NCBI RefSeq assembly: GCF_003254545.1
Contig: NZ_QJRH01000059.1
Location: 38,634-102,633 of the forward strand
Reading direction: 5' to 3'
Origin: Flavobacterium tistrianum
GTDB taxonomy: Bacteria > Bacteroidota > Bacteroidia > Flavobacteriales > Flavobacteriaceae
DNA length: 64,000 nucleotides
A model generated the notes under the pieces. That model saw nothing but the letters and a program-made list of their open reading frames with translations. It was not told the origin of the DNA and searched no databases. Positions 24,994 to 35,759 of this stretch are shown here, in pieces. A program made the position numbers and the translations under genes. Each line of letters opens with the position of its first letter. The first letter of the stretch is position 1.

Positions 24994-27825
24994 ATGTTAG
25001 ATAAAGACAATACTATTGAAGTTCTTGGTGCAAGAGTTCACAATCTAAAAAATATCGATATATCTATTCCGCGTGAAAAACTGGTTGTAATTACCGGTTT
25101 ATCAGGTTCGGGAAAATCTTCTTTGGCATTTGATACGATTTATGCCGAAGGACAGCGTCGTTATGTTGAAACTTTTTCAGCTTACGCAAGACAATTTCTT
25201 GGCGGTTTAGAACGTCCTGACGTTGATAAAATCGACGGACTTTCTCCTGTAATTGCAATTGAACAAAAAACAACCAGTAAAAGTCCGCGTTCTACAGTTG
25301 GAACTATTACAGAAATTTACGATTTCCTTAGGCTTTTATATGCACGTGGTGCAGATGCCTACAGTTATAACACTGGCGAAAAAATGGTTTCGTATTCTGA
25401 TGAACAGATTAAGGATCTGATTATTCAAGATTATAGCGGAAAACGAATCAATATTCTAGCGCCGGTAATTAAAGCCAGAAAAGGGCATTACGCCGAATTA
25501 TTCCAGCAGATTACCAAACAAGGATTCTTGAAAGTTCGTGTAAATGGCGAGGTTCAAGATTTAGTTGCGGGAATGAAACTGGATCGCTACAAAACCCACG
25601 ATATTGAAATTGTAGTAGATAGAATGGTGATTGAAGATAATCCCGACACGCAAAAACGATTATCTGAAAGCATCAATACAGCAATGCATCACGGTGAAGA
25701 TGTTTTGATGATTTTAGATCAGGATTCTAATGAAGTACGTTATTTCAGTAGAAACTTAATGTGTCCTACAACAGGAATTTCTTATCAGAATCCAGAGCCG
25801 AATTTATTTTCGTTCAACTCTCCAAAAGGAGCTTGTCCTCATTGCAACGGATTGGGAACTGTGCACGAAATCAACGTCAAAAAGATTATTCCGAATCCGA
25901 AATTATCTATAAAAGCCGGTGGTTTTGCTCCGCTTGGCGAATACAAATCTTCTTGGATTTTCAAGCAATTGGAAACCATTGGAGAAAAATTCGGATTTAA
26001 AATAACCGATCCGATCGAGAAAATTCCAGAAGAAGCGATGCAAATGATTTTGTATGGCGGAAAAGATAAATTTTCTATCAACTCAAAAGATCTTGGCGTA
26101 ACAAGAGAATATAAAATTGATTTTGAAGGAATTTCTAATTTCATCAAAAATCAATATGACGAAAGCGCTACAACAAGCATAAAACGTTGGGCGAAAGATT
26201 TTATGGACGAAATAAACTGTCCTGTTTGTGAAGGTTCGCGTCTTAAAAAGGAAGCTTTGTTCTTTAGGGTAAATGGAAAAAATATCACCGAATTGTGTGA
26301 TATGGATATTTCAGATTTAACAGCTTGGTTTCAAGATTTAAATAGCCATTTGACTGATAAACAGCTTTTAATTGCTTCTGAAGTTGTAAAAGAAATCAAA
26401 GACCGTTTGAACTTCCTGATGAATGTCGGTTTGAATTACCTGGCTTTAAGCCGAAGTTCAAAATCGCTTTCTGGTGGCGAAGCACAGCGTATTCGTCTGG
26501 CAACGCAAATTGGTTCGCAATTGGTTGGAGTTCTTTATATTTTGGATGAGCCAAGTATTGGTTTACACCAAAGAGATAACGAAAAATTAATTCAGTCGCT
26601 AGAGCAATTACGTGATATCGGAAATTCGGTTATTGTGGTAGAACACGATAAAGACATGATTGAAACTGCCGATTATGTAATTGATATTGGTCCAAAAGCG
26701 GGAAAATATGGTGGACAAATCATCAGCACAGGAACTCCGAAAGAAACATTAGCATCAAATACAATTACTGCTCAATATTTGAACGGTAAAATGAAATTCG
26801 ACATTCCGAAGCAAAGAAGAAAAGGAAATGGTAAATTTTTAAAACTTACTGGAGCAACTGGAAACAATCTTAAAAACGTTTCTATTGAAATTCCGTTAGG
26901 ACAGTTAATCTGCGTAACGGGTGTTTCTGGAAGCGGAAAATCGACTTTGATTAATGAGACGCTTTACCCTATTTTAAATGCGTATTATTTTAATGGAGTA
27001 AAGAAACCGCAACCTTATAAAAAGATTGAAGGCTTAGAACATATCGACAAAGTAATCGATATTGACCAAAGTCCGATTGGAAGAACACCGCGTTCAAATC
27101 CAGCGACCTATACAGAGGTTTTCACTGAAATCAGAAATCTATTTACGATGACTTCTGAAAGTATGATTCGTGGTTACAAAGCGGGTCGTTTCAGCTTTAA
27201 TGTAAAAGGTGGACGCTGCGAAACCTGCGAAGGTTCTGGTGTAAGAACAATCGAAATGAACTTTTTACCAGACGTTTATGTAGAATGCGAAACTTGTCAA
27301 GGAAAACGTTTCAATAGAGAAACTTTAGAAATTAGATACAAAGGAAAATCTATTTCTGATGTTTTGGATATGACGGTTGATGAAGCTGTTCCATTTTTTG
27401 AAAATATTCCGAAGATTCATAGAAAAATCAAAACCATTCAAGATGTTGGTTTGGGCTACATTACGCTTGGTCAGCAAAGCACAACGCTTTCTGGTGGTGA
27501 AGCGCAACGTATAAAACTGGCGGGAGAATTATCTAAAAAAGATACTGGAAATACATTTTATATTCTTGATGAACCAACTACAGGTTTACACTTTGAAGAC
27601 ATTCGTGTTTTGATGGAAGTAATCAATAAACTGGTTGATAAAGGAAACACCATTCTTGTGATCGAACATAACATGGACGTAATTAAACTTGCCGATTATA
27701 TTATCGATATTGGCCCTGAAGGCGGAAAAGGCGGCGGACAATTGGTTGCCAAAGGAACTCCTGAAGAAGTGGCTCAGAATAAAAAGAGTCATACGGCTAA
27801 GTTTTTGAAAAAAGAGTTAGAGTAA
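24994..27825 (+). CDS. uvrA: Excinuclease ABC subunit A
   Basis: 943 residues, the normal UvrA length. Two ABC ATPase modules are visible, with Walker A GLSGSGKS at residues 35-42 and GVSGSGKS in the second module, and two L-S-G-G-E-A-Q-R signatures. Zinc-finger cysteine pairs are in place: C-P-H-C-N-G, C-P-V-C-E-G, and C-E-T-C-E-G with C-E-T-C-Q-G. UvrA finds DNA lesions and loads UvrB in nucleotide excision repair; uvrB and uvrC are not in this window. Single gene with its own -7 box; the gap after it holds repeats. Confidence 0.97.
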   Translation: MLDKDNTIEVLGARVHNLKNIDISIPREKLVVITGLSGSGKSSLAFDTIYAEGQRRYVETFSAYARQFLGGLERPDVDKIDGLSPVIAIEQKTTSKSPRSTVGTITEIYDFLRLLYARGADAYSYNTGEKMVSYSDEQIKDLIIQDYSGKRINILAPVIKARKGHYAELFQQITKQGFLKVRVNGEVQDLVAGMKLDRYKTHDIEIVVDRMVIEDNPDTQKRLSESINTAMHHGEDVLMILDQDSNEVRYFSRNLMCPTTGISYQNPEPNLFSFNSPKGACPHCNGLGTVHEINVKKIIPNPKLSIKAGGFAPLGEYKSSWIFKQLETIGEKFGFKITDPIEKIPEEAMQMILYGGKDKFSINSKDLGVTREYKIDFEGISNFIKNQYDESATTSIKRWAKDFMDEINCPVCEGSRLKKEALFFRVNGKNITELCDMDISDLTAWFQDLNSHLTDKQLLIASEVVKEIKDRLNFLMNVGLNYLALSRSSKSLSGGEAQRIRLATQIGSQLVGVLYILDEPSIGLHQRDNEKLIQSLEQLRDIGNSVIVVEHDKDMIETADYVIDIGPKAGKYGGQIISTGTPKETLASNTITAQYLNGKMKFDIPKQRRKGNGKFLKLTGATGNNLKNVSIEIPLGQLICVTGVSGSGKSTLINETLYPILNAYYFNGVKKPQPYKKIEGLEHIDKVIDIDQSPIGRTPRSNPATYTEVFTEIRNLFTMTSESMIRGYKAGRFSFNVKGGRCETCEGSGVRTIEMNFLPDVYVECETCQGKRFNRETLEIRYKGKSISDVLDMTVDEAVPFFENIPKIHRKIKTIQDVGLGYITLGQQSTTLSGGEAQRIKLAGELSKKDTGNTFYILDEPTTGLHFEDIRVLMEVINKLVDKGNTILVIEHNMDVIKLADYIIDIGPEGGKGGGQLVAKGTPEEVAQNKKSHTAKFLKKELE

Positions 27826-27905
27826 GAGTGACTTTTGTTGAAGTCCGAAACTAAGCTCTAAAGTAAATTTGATAAAATGTAAATAATAAAGTGGTTTGCA
27901 CATTT

Positions 27906-28007
27906 TTGTCATTTCGACGAAGGAGAAATCTCCACAAGTGACTCCGTAACGAAAATCCAATCTTTGTGGAGCTTCTAGCGAAGATTTCTCCTTCGGCGAA
28001 ATGACAA
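27906..28007. repeat. Long inverted-repeat element
   Basis: Arms 27906-27931 and 27982-28007 (26 bases, one mismatch), starting TTGTCATTTCGACGAAGGAG, with an inner TCCACAA/TTGTGGA pair. It belongs to the 'cattacgaaatgac'-like flavobacterial intergenic repeats. No gene is visible in 27826-28492; this and the next element explain most of it, and the rest is AT-rich with nothing recognised. Confidence 0.75.
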
Positions 28008-28297
28008 TGATTGCGGTTATTTTGCGTAAAACTAATGTTCATTACACCTTTACTCTTAAATTTTGACAAAGATTTAGAACTAAAAAAAAACTTACTGTTC
28101 TCAAATACATCAAATACCTGATAATGAATCAAAAAAACGAATTTAATTATTATCACAACATTACTTTTGGATTATAATTCCTATTTTTTATAACAATTCT
28201 AGAAAAAAGCGTTAATTTAGTGTCCGCTTTTTTTGAAAAATTCAAACTTTTTTAAAGAAAACATGTTTCGATTAAACTGAATGTTTATATGAAACCA

Positions 28298-28412
28298 ACT
28301 GCCCCAACCCTGATGGGAGCGGCATCTCCCGATTTAGAAAAACATGGCTTTTTAGCCGTAGTTTTTGTTTATCGGGAATATAGCGGACAGGGAGTCCCGA
28401 TAGCTATCGGGA
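28298..28412 (+). repeat. Structured Bacteroidota intergenic repeat, possible ncRNA
   Basis: The segment carries the pattern C-C-A-A-C-C-C-T-G-A-T ... G-A-G-C-G-G-C-A-T ... A-G-C-G-G-A-C-A, with inner arms TCCCGAT (28327-28333) and ATCGGGA (28371-28377). This resembles the abundant flavobacterial repeats that fold into conserved hairpins, possibly Rfam Flavo-1; the family name is not verified. It ends in the perfect 18-base palindrome TCCCGATAGCTATCGGGA (28395-28412), and CTCCGACTATGCTCAGGATG follows. Confidence 0.55.
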
Positions 28413-28492
28413 AGCTTCTCACTCCGACTATGCTCAGGATGACAATTACAGGGACAAAAACATAAATAAAATAATAAATTAAAATACCTAAA

Positions 28493-29221
28493 ATGAGATT
28501 AGAAGATTTTGATAATGATGAAGATAAAGTAATTCAGGATCGTTTGAAACAAAAAACGTGGAATGAAATTAAAACCAATGACAGCTGGGCAATTTTTAAA
28601 ATTATGTCTGAGTTTGTAAATGGTTACGAAGCAATGGGACGTATTGGTCCTTGTGTTTCTATTTTTGGATCGGCAAGAACAAAACCAGAAGATAAGTACT
28701 ATCAATTGGCAGAAAAAATCGCTTATAAAATCAGTAAAGCAGGTTACGGTGTTATTACAGGAGGTGGTCCCGGAATTATGGAAGCTGGGAATAAAGGTGC
28801 ACACTTAGGCGGAGGAACTTCGGTTGGTTTAAATATCGAGCTTCCGTTTGAGCAACATTTTAATCCGTATATTGATCACGATAAAAACCTGAATTTCGAC
28901 TATTTCTTTGTGAGAAAAGTAATGTTCGTAAAATATTCGCAAGGTTTTGTGGTTATGCCAGGAGGTTTTGGAACTTTGGACGAAATGTTTGAAGCCATCA
29001 CTTTGATTCAGACTAAGAAAATTGGAAAATTCCCGATTATTTTGGTTGGAGTTGAATTCTGGTCTGGTTTGATTGAATGGGTTAAAACTGTTTTGGTTGA
29101 AAAAATGCACACAGTAAGCCCTGAAGATTTGAATTTATTTAAAATCGTAGACACAGAAGACGAAGTTGTAGAAGCATTGGATAAATTCTACAAAAAGTAC
29201 GATTTAAGTCCGAATTTCTAA
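28493..29221 (+). CDS. LOG family (TIGR00730) Rossmann-fold protein
   Basis: 242 residues. The LOG signature P-G-G-F-G-T-L-D-E occupies residues 156-164 and V-I-T-G-G-G-P-G-I-M-E-A is near residue 87. Homologues release cytokinin-type bases from nucleoside monophosphates (nucleotide 5'-monophosphate phosphoribohydrolase); in flavobacteria the substrate is probably a purine nucleotide. No signal peptide. It ends just before a strong terminator. Confidence 0.9.
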   Translation: MRLEDFDNDEDKVIQDRLKQKTWNEIKTNDSWAIFKIMSEFVNGYEAMGRIGPCVSIFGSARTKPEDKYYQLAEKIAYKISKAGYGVITGGGPGIMEAGNKGAHLGGGTSVGLNIELPFEQHFNPYIDHDKNLNFDYFFVRKVMFVKYSQGFVVMPGGFGTLDEMFEAITLIQTKKIGKFPIILVGVEFWSGLIEWVKTVLVEKMHTVSPEDLNLFKIVDTEDEVVEALDKFYKKYDLSPNF

Positions 29222-29336
29222 TTTTGTCACCTGTTTAAGTGACTTAAGAACGTTTTATCGCAACTTTCAAAGCGATTCTTTTAAATGAACTTATATCACC
29301 GATATGGTTAAAATATACTGCAAATACGCAAAAATT

Positions 29337-29365
29337 AAAAGCTGTTTTTTTAAACAGCTTTTTTT
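29337..29365 (+). terminator. Intrinsic terminator
   Basis: AAAAGCTGTTT (29337-29347), four-base loop, AAACAGCTTTT (29352-29362), then T residues to 29365. Confidence 0.8.
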
Positions 29366-29440
29366 ATACTATTTTTACAAAAATCCGTAACTTCAATATA
29401 TCCGTAGCATAAGTATGTCTGATAATTTTTAAGCCACTAT

Positions 29441-32269
29441 TTGAAAGCACTTTATAAAATTATTTGTCTCGTTATAGTTTTATCATTTTCGATAAAACTT
29501 ACTGCACAACATCAATCTAAGATGGAAGTGGCGGTAAATCTTGAGCTTAAAACACTGAACATAAAGCAGGATATTGCGTATCATAATAACACAAATGACA
29601 CCCTAACTTCAATTGTTTTGAATGATTGGAACAATGCTTTTGCGGATAAAAACACGCCTTTAGCAAAGCGTTTTTCTGATGAGTTTTATAGAGGTTTTCA
29701 TTTGGCGAAAGCTGCAGATAGAGGAAAAACAACCATTATAAATCTAACCGAAACTAATTTTTCGGCTCTTGAATGGGAAAGAAGCGCGAAAGATCCTGAT
29801 TATATTACTGTAAGATTGAATCGTAAACTTCTTCCTAATGAAAAAATCGATTTGCATCTTAATTACATTGTAAAAATACCAAACGATAAGTTCACACATT
29901 TTGGGTTTACTCAAAATGGCGGTATGGCTTTAAAAAATTGGTTCTTAAGTCCCGCACGTTTTGAAAATGGTCTTTTTGTAAAGTACAACAATTTCAATTT
30001 GGATGATATTGCTAATGCGGTGAGTGATTATGAGGTAGAAATTAAAATTCCTAATGAGTATTCTATTGTTACCGATTTAAATTCAGTATCGACAGATTCT
30101 ACCAATCAGAGCTATACTATTTATTCTTTTTCGGGCAAAAACAGAACCGATTTAAGCCTTTACATCGAAAAACAAAATAGTTTTAGAATCTATGACAATG
30201 GTTCTTTACAGGTTCTGACGAATTTAAAAAACAAAAAAATAGACGAATACCAGAAAGCTATAATTATTAACCGCGTGGTTTCTTATGCTGAGAAATTTAT
30301 TGGCAAATATCCGCATGAAAAAATCACGGTTTCTCAGGCTGATTATGACCGAAATCCATTTTATGGTTTAAATCAATTACCTTCTTTCATTAGTCCTTTT
30401 GAAGATGACTTTATTTTTGAGATTCAATTTTTAAAAACTTTTTTAAACAATTATCTTAAAAACAGTCTTCGTTTGGATCCGAGAAAAGATAATTGGGTTT
30501 ATGACGGAATACAGATTTATACGATGATGAAGTATATGGAAGAACATCATCAGGATGAAAAAATGCTAGGAAGGCTTTCAGACATGAAACTCTTTAAAAG
30601 TTACAACATCACCAATCTGACTTTTAATGAGCAATACAGCTATTATTATATGCTAATGGCACGTAAAAACTTGGATCAACCACTTGGAGATCCAAAAAAC
30701 ACGCTGATAAAATTTAACGAGCAGATTGCAAGCAAGTATCGAGCTGGTTTAAGTTTGAGTTATTTAGACGATTATCTTAATCATGATATTGTTCCCAAAA
30801 GTGTAAAAGAGTTTTACAACCTTAACCAGATTGGACAATCGAATAGATATGATTTTGAAAAAATCTTAACTCAAAAAAGTCCAAAAAATATCGACTGGTT
30901 CTTTAAAACTATTATCGATTCGAGAGACATAATCGATTATAAATTTTCTAACGTTTCGAGAACTGCAGACAGCATAACGTTTTCGGTTAAAAATAAAACT
31001 GGAATCTACGCTCCTATTCCGATTTATGGAATTAAAAAGAAAGAAGTTGTATTTAAAGAATGGATTGAGCCTACTAAAAAAGATTCTGTTTATGAGTTCA
31101 GCCGAAAAAATGCTGACAAAATTGTCATTAATTATAATAACGAAGTTCCAGAGTACAACCAGAGAAACAACTGGAGATCTCTTAAGCATGTTTCGCTGAA
31201 TCGTCCTATAAAGTTAAATTTTGCCAAAGATTTAGAAGATCCAGATTACAATCAGATTCTCTACATTCCAACATTAAATTATAATTACTATGATGGTTTT
31301 ACGCCTGGAATTCGTTTTCATAACAAAACCATTTTAGACAAGCCTTTCAATTTTGATATTAATCCAGCGTATTCAATAAAAGCAGGGACAATTTCTGGTT
31401 CATCAGCCTTTTCTTGGAATCAGTATTATAGAAACAGCACTTTATATAATGTTCGATATTCTATCAGCCAGAATTATTTTCATTATGCTCCAGATGCTAC
31501 TTATTTAAGGTTAAATCCAATGGTTGTATTTCGCATTCGCGAAAAAGACTTCAGAGACAATAGAAAGCAAATGTTTATGTTCCGTCAGGTTATTGTAAAC
31601 CGTGAAGCTAGCGACTATATTACAGATAATTCAGAACCTAATTATTCTGTTTTTAATGCTCGTTATTCTAATACCAAAACCGAATTAATTGATCATATAA
31701 GTTTTATGACCGATTTACAGTTTTCTGGAGGATTTGGAAAAGTTTCGGGAGAACTAGAATACAGAAGATTATTTGAAAACAACAAAAAGTTAAATTTAAG
31801 ATTATATGCTGGAAGTTTCTTGTACAACAGAACAAACTCAGATTATTTTAGTTTTGGTTTAGACCGTCCAACCGATTATTTATTTGATTATAATTTATTC
31901 GGAAGATCAGAAAGCACAGGTTTTTTTAGCCAACAATACGTTATTGCAGAAGGAGGTTTCAAATCACAATTAGAACCTTCGTACGCCAATCAATGGATAA
32001 CCACATTAAATGCGAGTTATGCGATATGGAACTGGGTAGAACTTTATGGAGACATCGGTTTTTTGAAAAACAAACACCAAAGTGAGTTCTTTGCCTACGA
32101 TTCTGGAGTGCGTTTAAACCTTGTTCCAGACTACTTTGAACTCTATTTTCCTGTTTATTCTAATAATGGATGGGAAATATCGCAGCCTAAATACAATGAA
32201 AAAATACGATTTATAATCACTTTCTCGCCAAAAACGTTAGTCACACTTTTTACCCGAAAATGGTTTTAA
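29441..32269 (+). CDS. M1-like gluzincin pseudopeptidase fused to outer-membrane barrel
   Basis: 942 residues, starting at a TTG at 29441; no closer ATG would retain the signal peptide (ending near T-A-Q-H). The first 520 or so residues align in layout with M1/gluzincin aminopeptidases: an N-terminal beta-sheet domain followed by a helical domain. The expected HExxH site reads F-E-I-Q-F (residues 326-330), and the later W-x-N-E-G-type position reads W-V-Y-D-G with Asp355, so both His ligands are lost. From about residue 560 the sequence is rich in aromatic, alternating strands like an outer-membrane barrel. It is probably an inactive, membrane-anchored scaffold or binding protein; this is inference. 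Confidence 0.8.
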   Translation: MKALYKIICLVIVLSFSIKLTAQHQSKMEVAVNLELKTLNIKQDIAYHNNTNDTLTSIVLNDWNNAFADKNTPLAKRFSDEFYRGFHLAKAADRGKTTIINLTETNFSALEWERSAKDPDYITVRLNRKLLPNEKIDLHLNYIVKIPNDKFTHFGFTQNGGMALKNWFLSPARFENGLFVKYNNFNLDDIANAVSDYEVEIKIPNEYSIVTDLNSVSTDSTNQSYTIYSFSGKNRTDLSLYIEKQNSFRIYDNGSLQVLTNLKNKKIDEYQKAIIINRVVSYAEKFIGKYPHEKITVSQADYDRNPFYGLNQLPSFISPFEDDFIFEIQFLKTFLNNYLKNSLRLDPRKDNWVYDGIQIYTMMKYMEEHHQDEKMLGRLSDMKLFKSYNITNLTFNEQYSYYYMLMARKNLDQPLGDPKNTLIKFNEQIASKYRAGLSLSYLDDYLNHDIVPKSVKEFYNLNQIGQSNRYDFEKILTQKSPKNIDWFFKTIIDSRDIIDYKFSNVSRTADSITFSVKNKTGIYAPIPIYGIKKKEVVFKEWIEPTKKDSVYEFSRKNADKIVINYNNEVPEYNQRNNWRSLKHVSLNRPIKLNFAKDLEDPDYNQILYIPTLNYNYYDGFTPGIRFHNKTILDKPFNFDINPAYSIKAGTISGSSAFSWNQYYRNSTLYNVRYSISQNYFHYAPDATYLRLNPMVVFRIREKDFRDNRKQMFMFRQVIVNREASDYITDNSEPNYSVFNARYSNTKTELIDHISFMTDLQFSGGFGKVSGELEYRRLFENNKKLNLRLYAGSFLYNRTNSDYFSFGLDRPTDYLFDYNLFGRSESTGFFSQQYVIAEGGFKSQLEPSYANQWITTLNASYAIWNWVELYGDIGFLKNKHQSEFFAYDSGVRLNLVPDYFELYFPVYSNNGWEISQPKYNEKIRFIITFSPKTLVTLFTRKWF

Positions 32270-32459
32270 TCAAATGAATTTTAAACAAAAACTTGCGAAA
32301 TTATCAATAAAATTAAATTTCACATAAAAATTACATAAATAAAATACGTAGTTTCTAGATTTGAATACAAATAATTAAATTATATTTACTTCAAAGAATT
32401 ATGATTATTGATTGTTTTTAAGTAATTTCGCGACATAAACAACATGACCCTGCAAGATT

Positions 32460-34871
32460 ATGATAAAAGAAAAAGGCAATACTACACTGACATTTGAAGA
32501 TTTCAAAACTGAGGTATTGAATGACTATAGAATTGCGGTAACAAGCCGTGAATGTAGTCTTTTAGGTCGAAAAGAAGTATTAACCGGAAAAGCTAAATTT
32601 GGTATTTTCGGAGACGGAAAAGAAGTGCCGCAGTTGGCAATGGCCAAAGCTTTTAAGAATGGAGATTTCCGTTCTGGATACTATCGCGATCAAACTTTTA
32701 TGATGGCTATTGGCGAATTGGATGCTAAACAATTTTTCGCTGGTTTATATGGCCACACTGATTTAGCCTTTGATCCAATGTCTGCGGGACGACAAATGGG
32801 CGGACACTTTGTAACGCACAGTTTAAACGAAGACGGTTCTTGGAAAGACCTAACAAAACAAAAAAACTCAAGCTCAGATATATCTCCAACTGCTGGTCAG
32901 ATGCCAAGATTACTTGGTTTGGCTCAGGCTTCAAAAATCTACAGAAACGTTGACGGAATTACGATTAAAGATAAATTTTCTGTTAATGGAAACGAAGTAG
33001 CTTGGGGAACTATTGGTAATGCGAGTACTTCTGAAGGTTTATTTTTTGAAACTATAAACGCTGCGGGAGTTTTACAAGTTCCGATGGTAATGAGCGTTTG
33101 GGATGATGAATACGGAATTTCGGTTCACGCTAAACACCAAACTACTAAAGAGAATATTTCTGAAATTTTAAAAGGATATCAACGCGATGAAGATTCTAAA
33201 GGTTATGAAATCTTTAGAGTAAAAGGCTGGGATTATGCTGAATTGGTTTCGACTTATGAAAGAGCCGGAGCCATTGCGCGCGAAGAACATATACCAGTTT
33301 TGATTCACGTAAACGAATTAACACAGCCGCAGGGCCATTCTACTTCTGGTTCTCACGAACGCTACAAAAGTGCAGAAAGACTGGCTTGGGAAAGAGATTT
33401 TGACTGTATTCGTCAAATGCGTCTTTGGATGATCGCTATTAATATTGCTTCTCCAGAAGAATTAGCAGAACTTGATTTCGAATTAAAGAAAGAAGTTTTA
33501 GAAGCTAAAAAAGAAGCTTGGAACAACTTTATTAATCCTATTATTGATGAGCAAAAGAATCTCTTAGCTTTATTAGAGCAAATTGCTGAAGCAAGCATCA
33601 ATCATAAAGAAAGAATCAAAAAATTAATTTCTGAATTGGCTGCAATTAAAGCACCGCTAAAAAAGGAATTATTAGTTTATGCTAGAAAGATTCTTCGTTT
33701 TATCGAAGTTCCAAACAGCAAAGTTCTTTTATCTAACTGGATTACAAGATTCTTGAATGAAACTCAAGAGAAATTCAGCAGCAATTTGCATTCAGAGTCT
33801 AATCAAAATGTATTTTCAGTAGAAAAAGTTCTTCCGAAATATGCAGAAAATGCAAAACCAGATTTGGATGGAAGAATGATTCTTCGTGATAACTTTGATG
33901 CTATATTCGCGAAATATCCTGAAACTTTAATTTTCGGTGAAGATGTCGGAAACATCGGAGACGTAAATCAAGGTTTAGAAGGAATGCAGGAAAAATACGG
34001 AGAACTTCGTGTTGCCGATGTCGGAATTCGTGAAGCGACTATTATTGGTCAGGGAATCGGAATGGCATTGAGAGGTTTACGCCCAATTGCTGAAATTCAG
34101 TATTTAGATTATTTATTGTATGCTATTCAGATCATGAGTGACGATTTAGCTACGTTACAATATAGAACTGTTGGAAAACAAAAAGCACCATTAATCATTA
34201 GAACCCGCGGACACCGTTTGGAAGGAATCTGGCATTCTGGTTCTCCAATGGGAATGATTATCAATGCTATTCGCGGAATCCATGTTTTGGTTCCAAGAGA
34301 TATGACACAAGCGGCTGGTTTTTATAACACTTTGCTAGAATGTGACGAACCTGCTTTGGTTATCGAATGTTTGAATGGATACCGCTTAAAAGAAAAAACA
34401 CCTTTGAATTTTGGTGAATTTAAAACGCCAATTGGAGTTGTAGAAACTTTAAGAGAAGGTTCAGATATTACTTTAGTTTCTTACGGATCAACTTTAAGAT
34501 TGGTTATGCAAGCGGCTAATGAATTGGCAGAAAAAGGAATTGAGTGCGAAGTTATTGACGTTCAATCTTTACTTCCGTTTGATATTAGCAAAGACATTGT
34601 AAAAAGTATTGCTAAAACAAATCGTCTTTTAGTAATTGACGAAGATGTTCCTGGAGGAGCTTCAGCTTTCATTTTACAGCAGATTTTAGAGGAACAAGAT
34701 GCTTATAAACATTTGGATAGCAAACCACAGACTTTAGCAGCAAAAGCGCATAGACCTGCATACGGAACTGATGGTGACTATTTCTCTAAACCTTCTGCAG
34801 AAGATATTTACGAGAAAATTTACGATATGATGCATGAAGTTAATCCTTCTAAATATCCTGCTTTATATTAA
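32460..34871 (+). CDS. 2-oxoacid dehydrogenase E1, alpha and beta fused
   Basis: 803 residues. The N-terminal half (to about 330) has the E1-alpha TPP domain with G-Q-M-G-G-H-type contacts, F-E-T-I-N-A-A and D-D-E-Y-G-I-S; the C-terminal half (from about 460) has E1-beta features such as F-G-E-D-V-G and R-T-R-G-H-R. This fused layout is typical of the branched-chain 2-oxoisovalerate E1 in Bacteroidota (a BkdA-BkdB fusion). It feeds acyl-CoA for branched fatty acids and isoleucine/valine breakdown. E2 and E3 are not next to it. Stand-alone with a terminator after it. Confidence 0.92.
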   Translation: MIKEKGNTTLTFEDFKTEVLNDYRIAVTSRECSLLGRKEVLTGKAKFGIFGDGKEVPQLAMAKAFKNGDFRSGYYRDQTFMMAIGELDAKQFFAGLYGHTDLAFDPMSAGRQMGGHFVTHSLNEDGSWKDLTKQKNSSSDISPTAGQMPRLLGLAQASKIYRNVDGITIKDKFSVNGNEVAWGTIGNASTSEGLFFETINAAGVLQVPMVMSVWDDEYGISVHAKHQTTKENISEILKGYQRDEDSKGYEIFRVKGWDYAELVSTYERAGAIAREEHIPVLIHVNELTQPQGHSTSGSHERYKSAERLAWERDFDCIRQMRLWMIAINIASPEELAELDFELKKEVLEAKKEAWNNFINPIIDEQKNLLALLEQIAEASINHKERIKKLISELAAIKAPLKKELLVYARKILRFIEVPNSKVLLSNWITRFLNETQEKFSSNLHSESNQNVFSVEKVLPKYAENAKPDLDGRMILRDNFDAIFAKYPETLIFGEDVGNIGDVNQGLEGMQEKYGELRVADVGIREATIIGQGIGMALRGLRPIAEIQYLDYLLYAIQIMSDDLATLQYRTVGKQKAPLIIRTRGHRLEGIWHSGSPMGMIINAIRGIHVLVPRDMTQAAGFYNTLLECDEPALVIECLNGYRLKEKTPLNFGEFKTPIGVVETLREGSDITLVSYGSTLRLVMQAANELAEKGIECEVIDVQSLLPFDISKDIVKSIAKTNRLLVIDEDVPGGASAFILQQILEEQDAYKHLDSKPQTLAAKAHRPAYGTDGDYFSKPSAEDIYEKIYDMMHEVNPSKYPALY

Positions 34872-34891
34872 GTATAATATTTCTAGATATT

Positions 34892-34925
34892 AAAAACGCT
34901 CCAAGATTTTGGAGCGTTTTTTTTT
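34892..34925 (+). terminator. Intrinsic terminator
   Basis: AAAAACGCTCCAA (34892-34904), loop GATT, TTGGAGCGTTTTT (34909-34921), continuing as T to 34925. Confidence 0.85.
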
Positions 34926-34942
34926 GTTTTTACTCAAAGTGT

Positions 34943-35016
34943 GTCATTGCGAGGAACGAAGCAACCTCACTAAAACAGTATTAGCAAAGTGAGATTGCTT
35001 CGTTCCTCGCAATGAC
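34943..35016. repeat. Long inverted repeat (GTCATTGCGAGGAACGAAGC type)
   Basis: 28-base arms at 34943-34970 and 34989-35016 with one C/T difference, separated by 18 bases. The arm sequence is of the REP-like kind common in Bacteroidota intergenic regions. It lies between the E1 terminator and the end of kdsB. Confidence 0.8.
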
Positions 35017-35022
35017 CCAAAA

Positions 35023-35757
35023 TTAAATATCACGTAACATCGCTCTCGCTCTTTCTAAATCCTCAGCCGTATCAATTCCAATTCCTACATGAGTTGTTTC
35101 AACCATTTTGATACGTTTTCCGAACTCTAAATACCTCAATTGCTCCAACTTCTCAGAAGCTTCTAAAGATTTCATTGGAAGGCTATAAAAATCTAATAAC
35201 GCTTGTTTTCTAAAAGCATAAATTCCGATATGTTGAAAATATCGTACTCCAACATTTTTCTCTCTCGGATACGGAATCACAGAGCGCGAAAAGTACAATG
35301 CAAACTGTGACTGATCAACCACTACTTTTACATTATTCGGGTTATTGATTTCGTCTTCATTACTGATTTCACGCATTAACGAAGCCAAATCGATTTTTCT
35401 ATCAGGATCGTTTTTAAAAACCGATAAAACTTGCGCTAAAGGTTCTGCTTCTGTAAAAGGTTCATCACCTTGAACATTTACTACAATATCAACATCAAGA
35501 TCGGCAATAGCTTCAGCAATTCGATCACTTCCTGATTCGTGCTCTTTGATGCTCATAATGGCTTTTCCACCATTCGAAAAAATTTCATTAAAGATTAAAT
35601 CAGAATCAGTTACTACAAAAACATCATCAAACAATTTTGTCGAAACTGTTGCTTCGTAGGTTCTGAGAATTACTGTTTTTCCACCTAAATCCTGCATTAG
35701 TTTTGCAGGAAAACGTGTTGAAGCATATCTGGCTGGAATTACTGCTATTATTTTCAT
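35023..35757 (-). CDS. kdsB: 3-deoxy-manno-octulosonate cytidylyltransferase
   Basis: 244 residues. The nucleotide-binding [15 protein letters not shown] near the N terminus and the middle N-V-Q-G-D-E-P segment are family signatures. It activates Kdo with CTP for lipopolysaccharide core synthesis. It lies two bases downstream of a small membrane protein gene and is likely co-transcribed with it. Confidence 0.95.
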   Translation of the reverse strand: MKIIAVIPARYASTRFPAKLMQDLGGKTVILRTYEATVSTKLFDDVFVVTDSDLIFNEIFSNGGKAIMSIKEHESGSDRIAEAIADLDVDIVVNVQGDEPFTEAEPLAQVLSVFKNDPDRKIDLASLMREISNEDEINNPNNVKVVVDQSQFALYFSRSVIPYPREKNVGVRYFQHIGIYAFRKQALLDFYSLPMKSLEASEKLEQLRYLEFGKRIKMVETTHVGIGIDTAEDLERARAMLRDI

Positions 35758-35759
35758 TT

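Noticed and set aside
27851..28156. 101-codon minus-strand frame
   Set aside because: It is made up of the inverted repeat at 27906-28007 and AT-rich sequence; no protein features.
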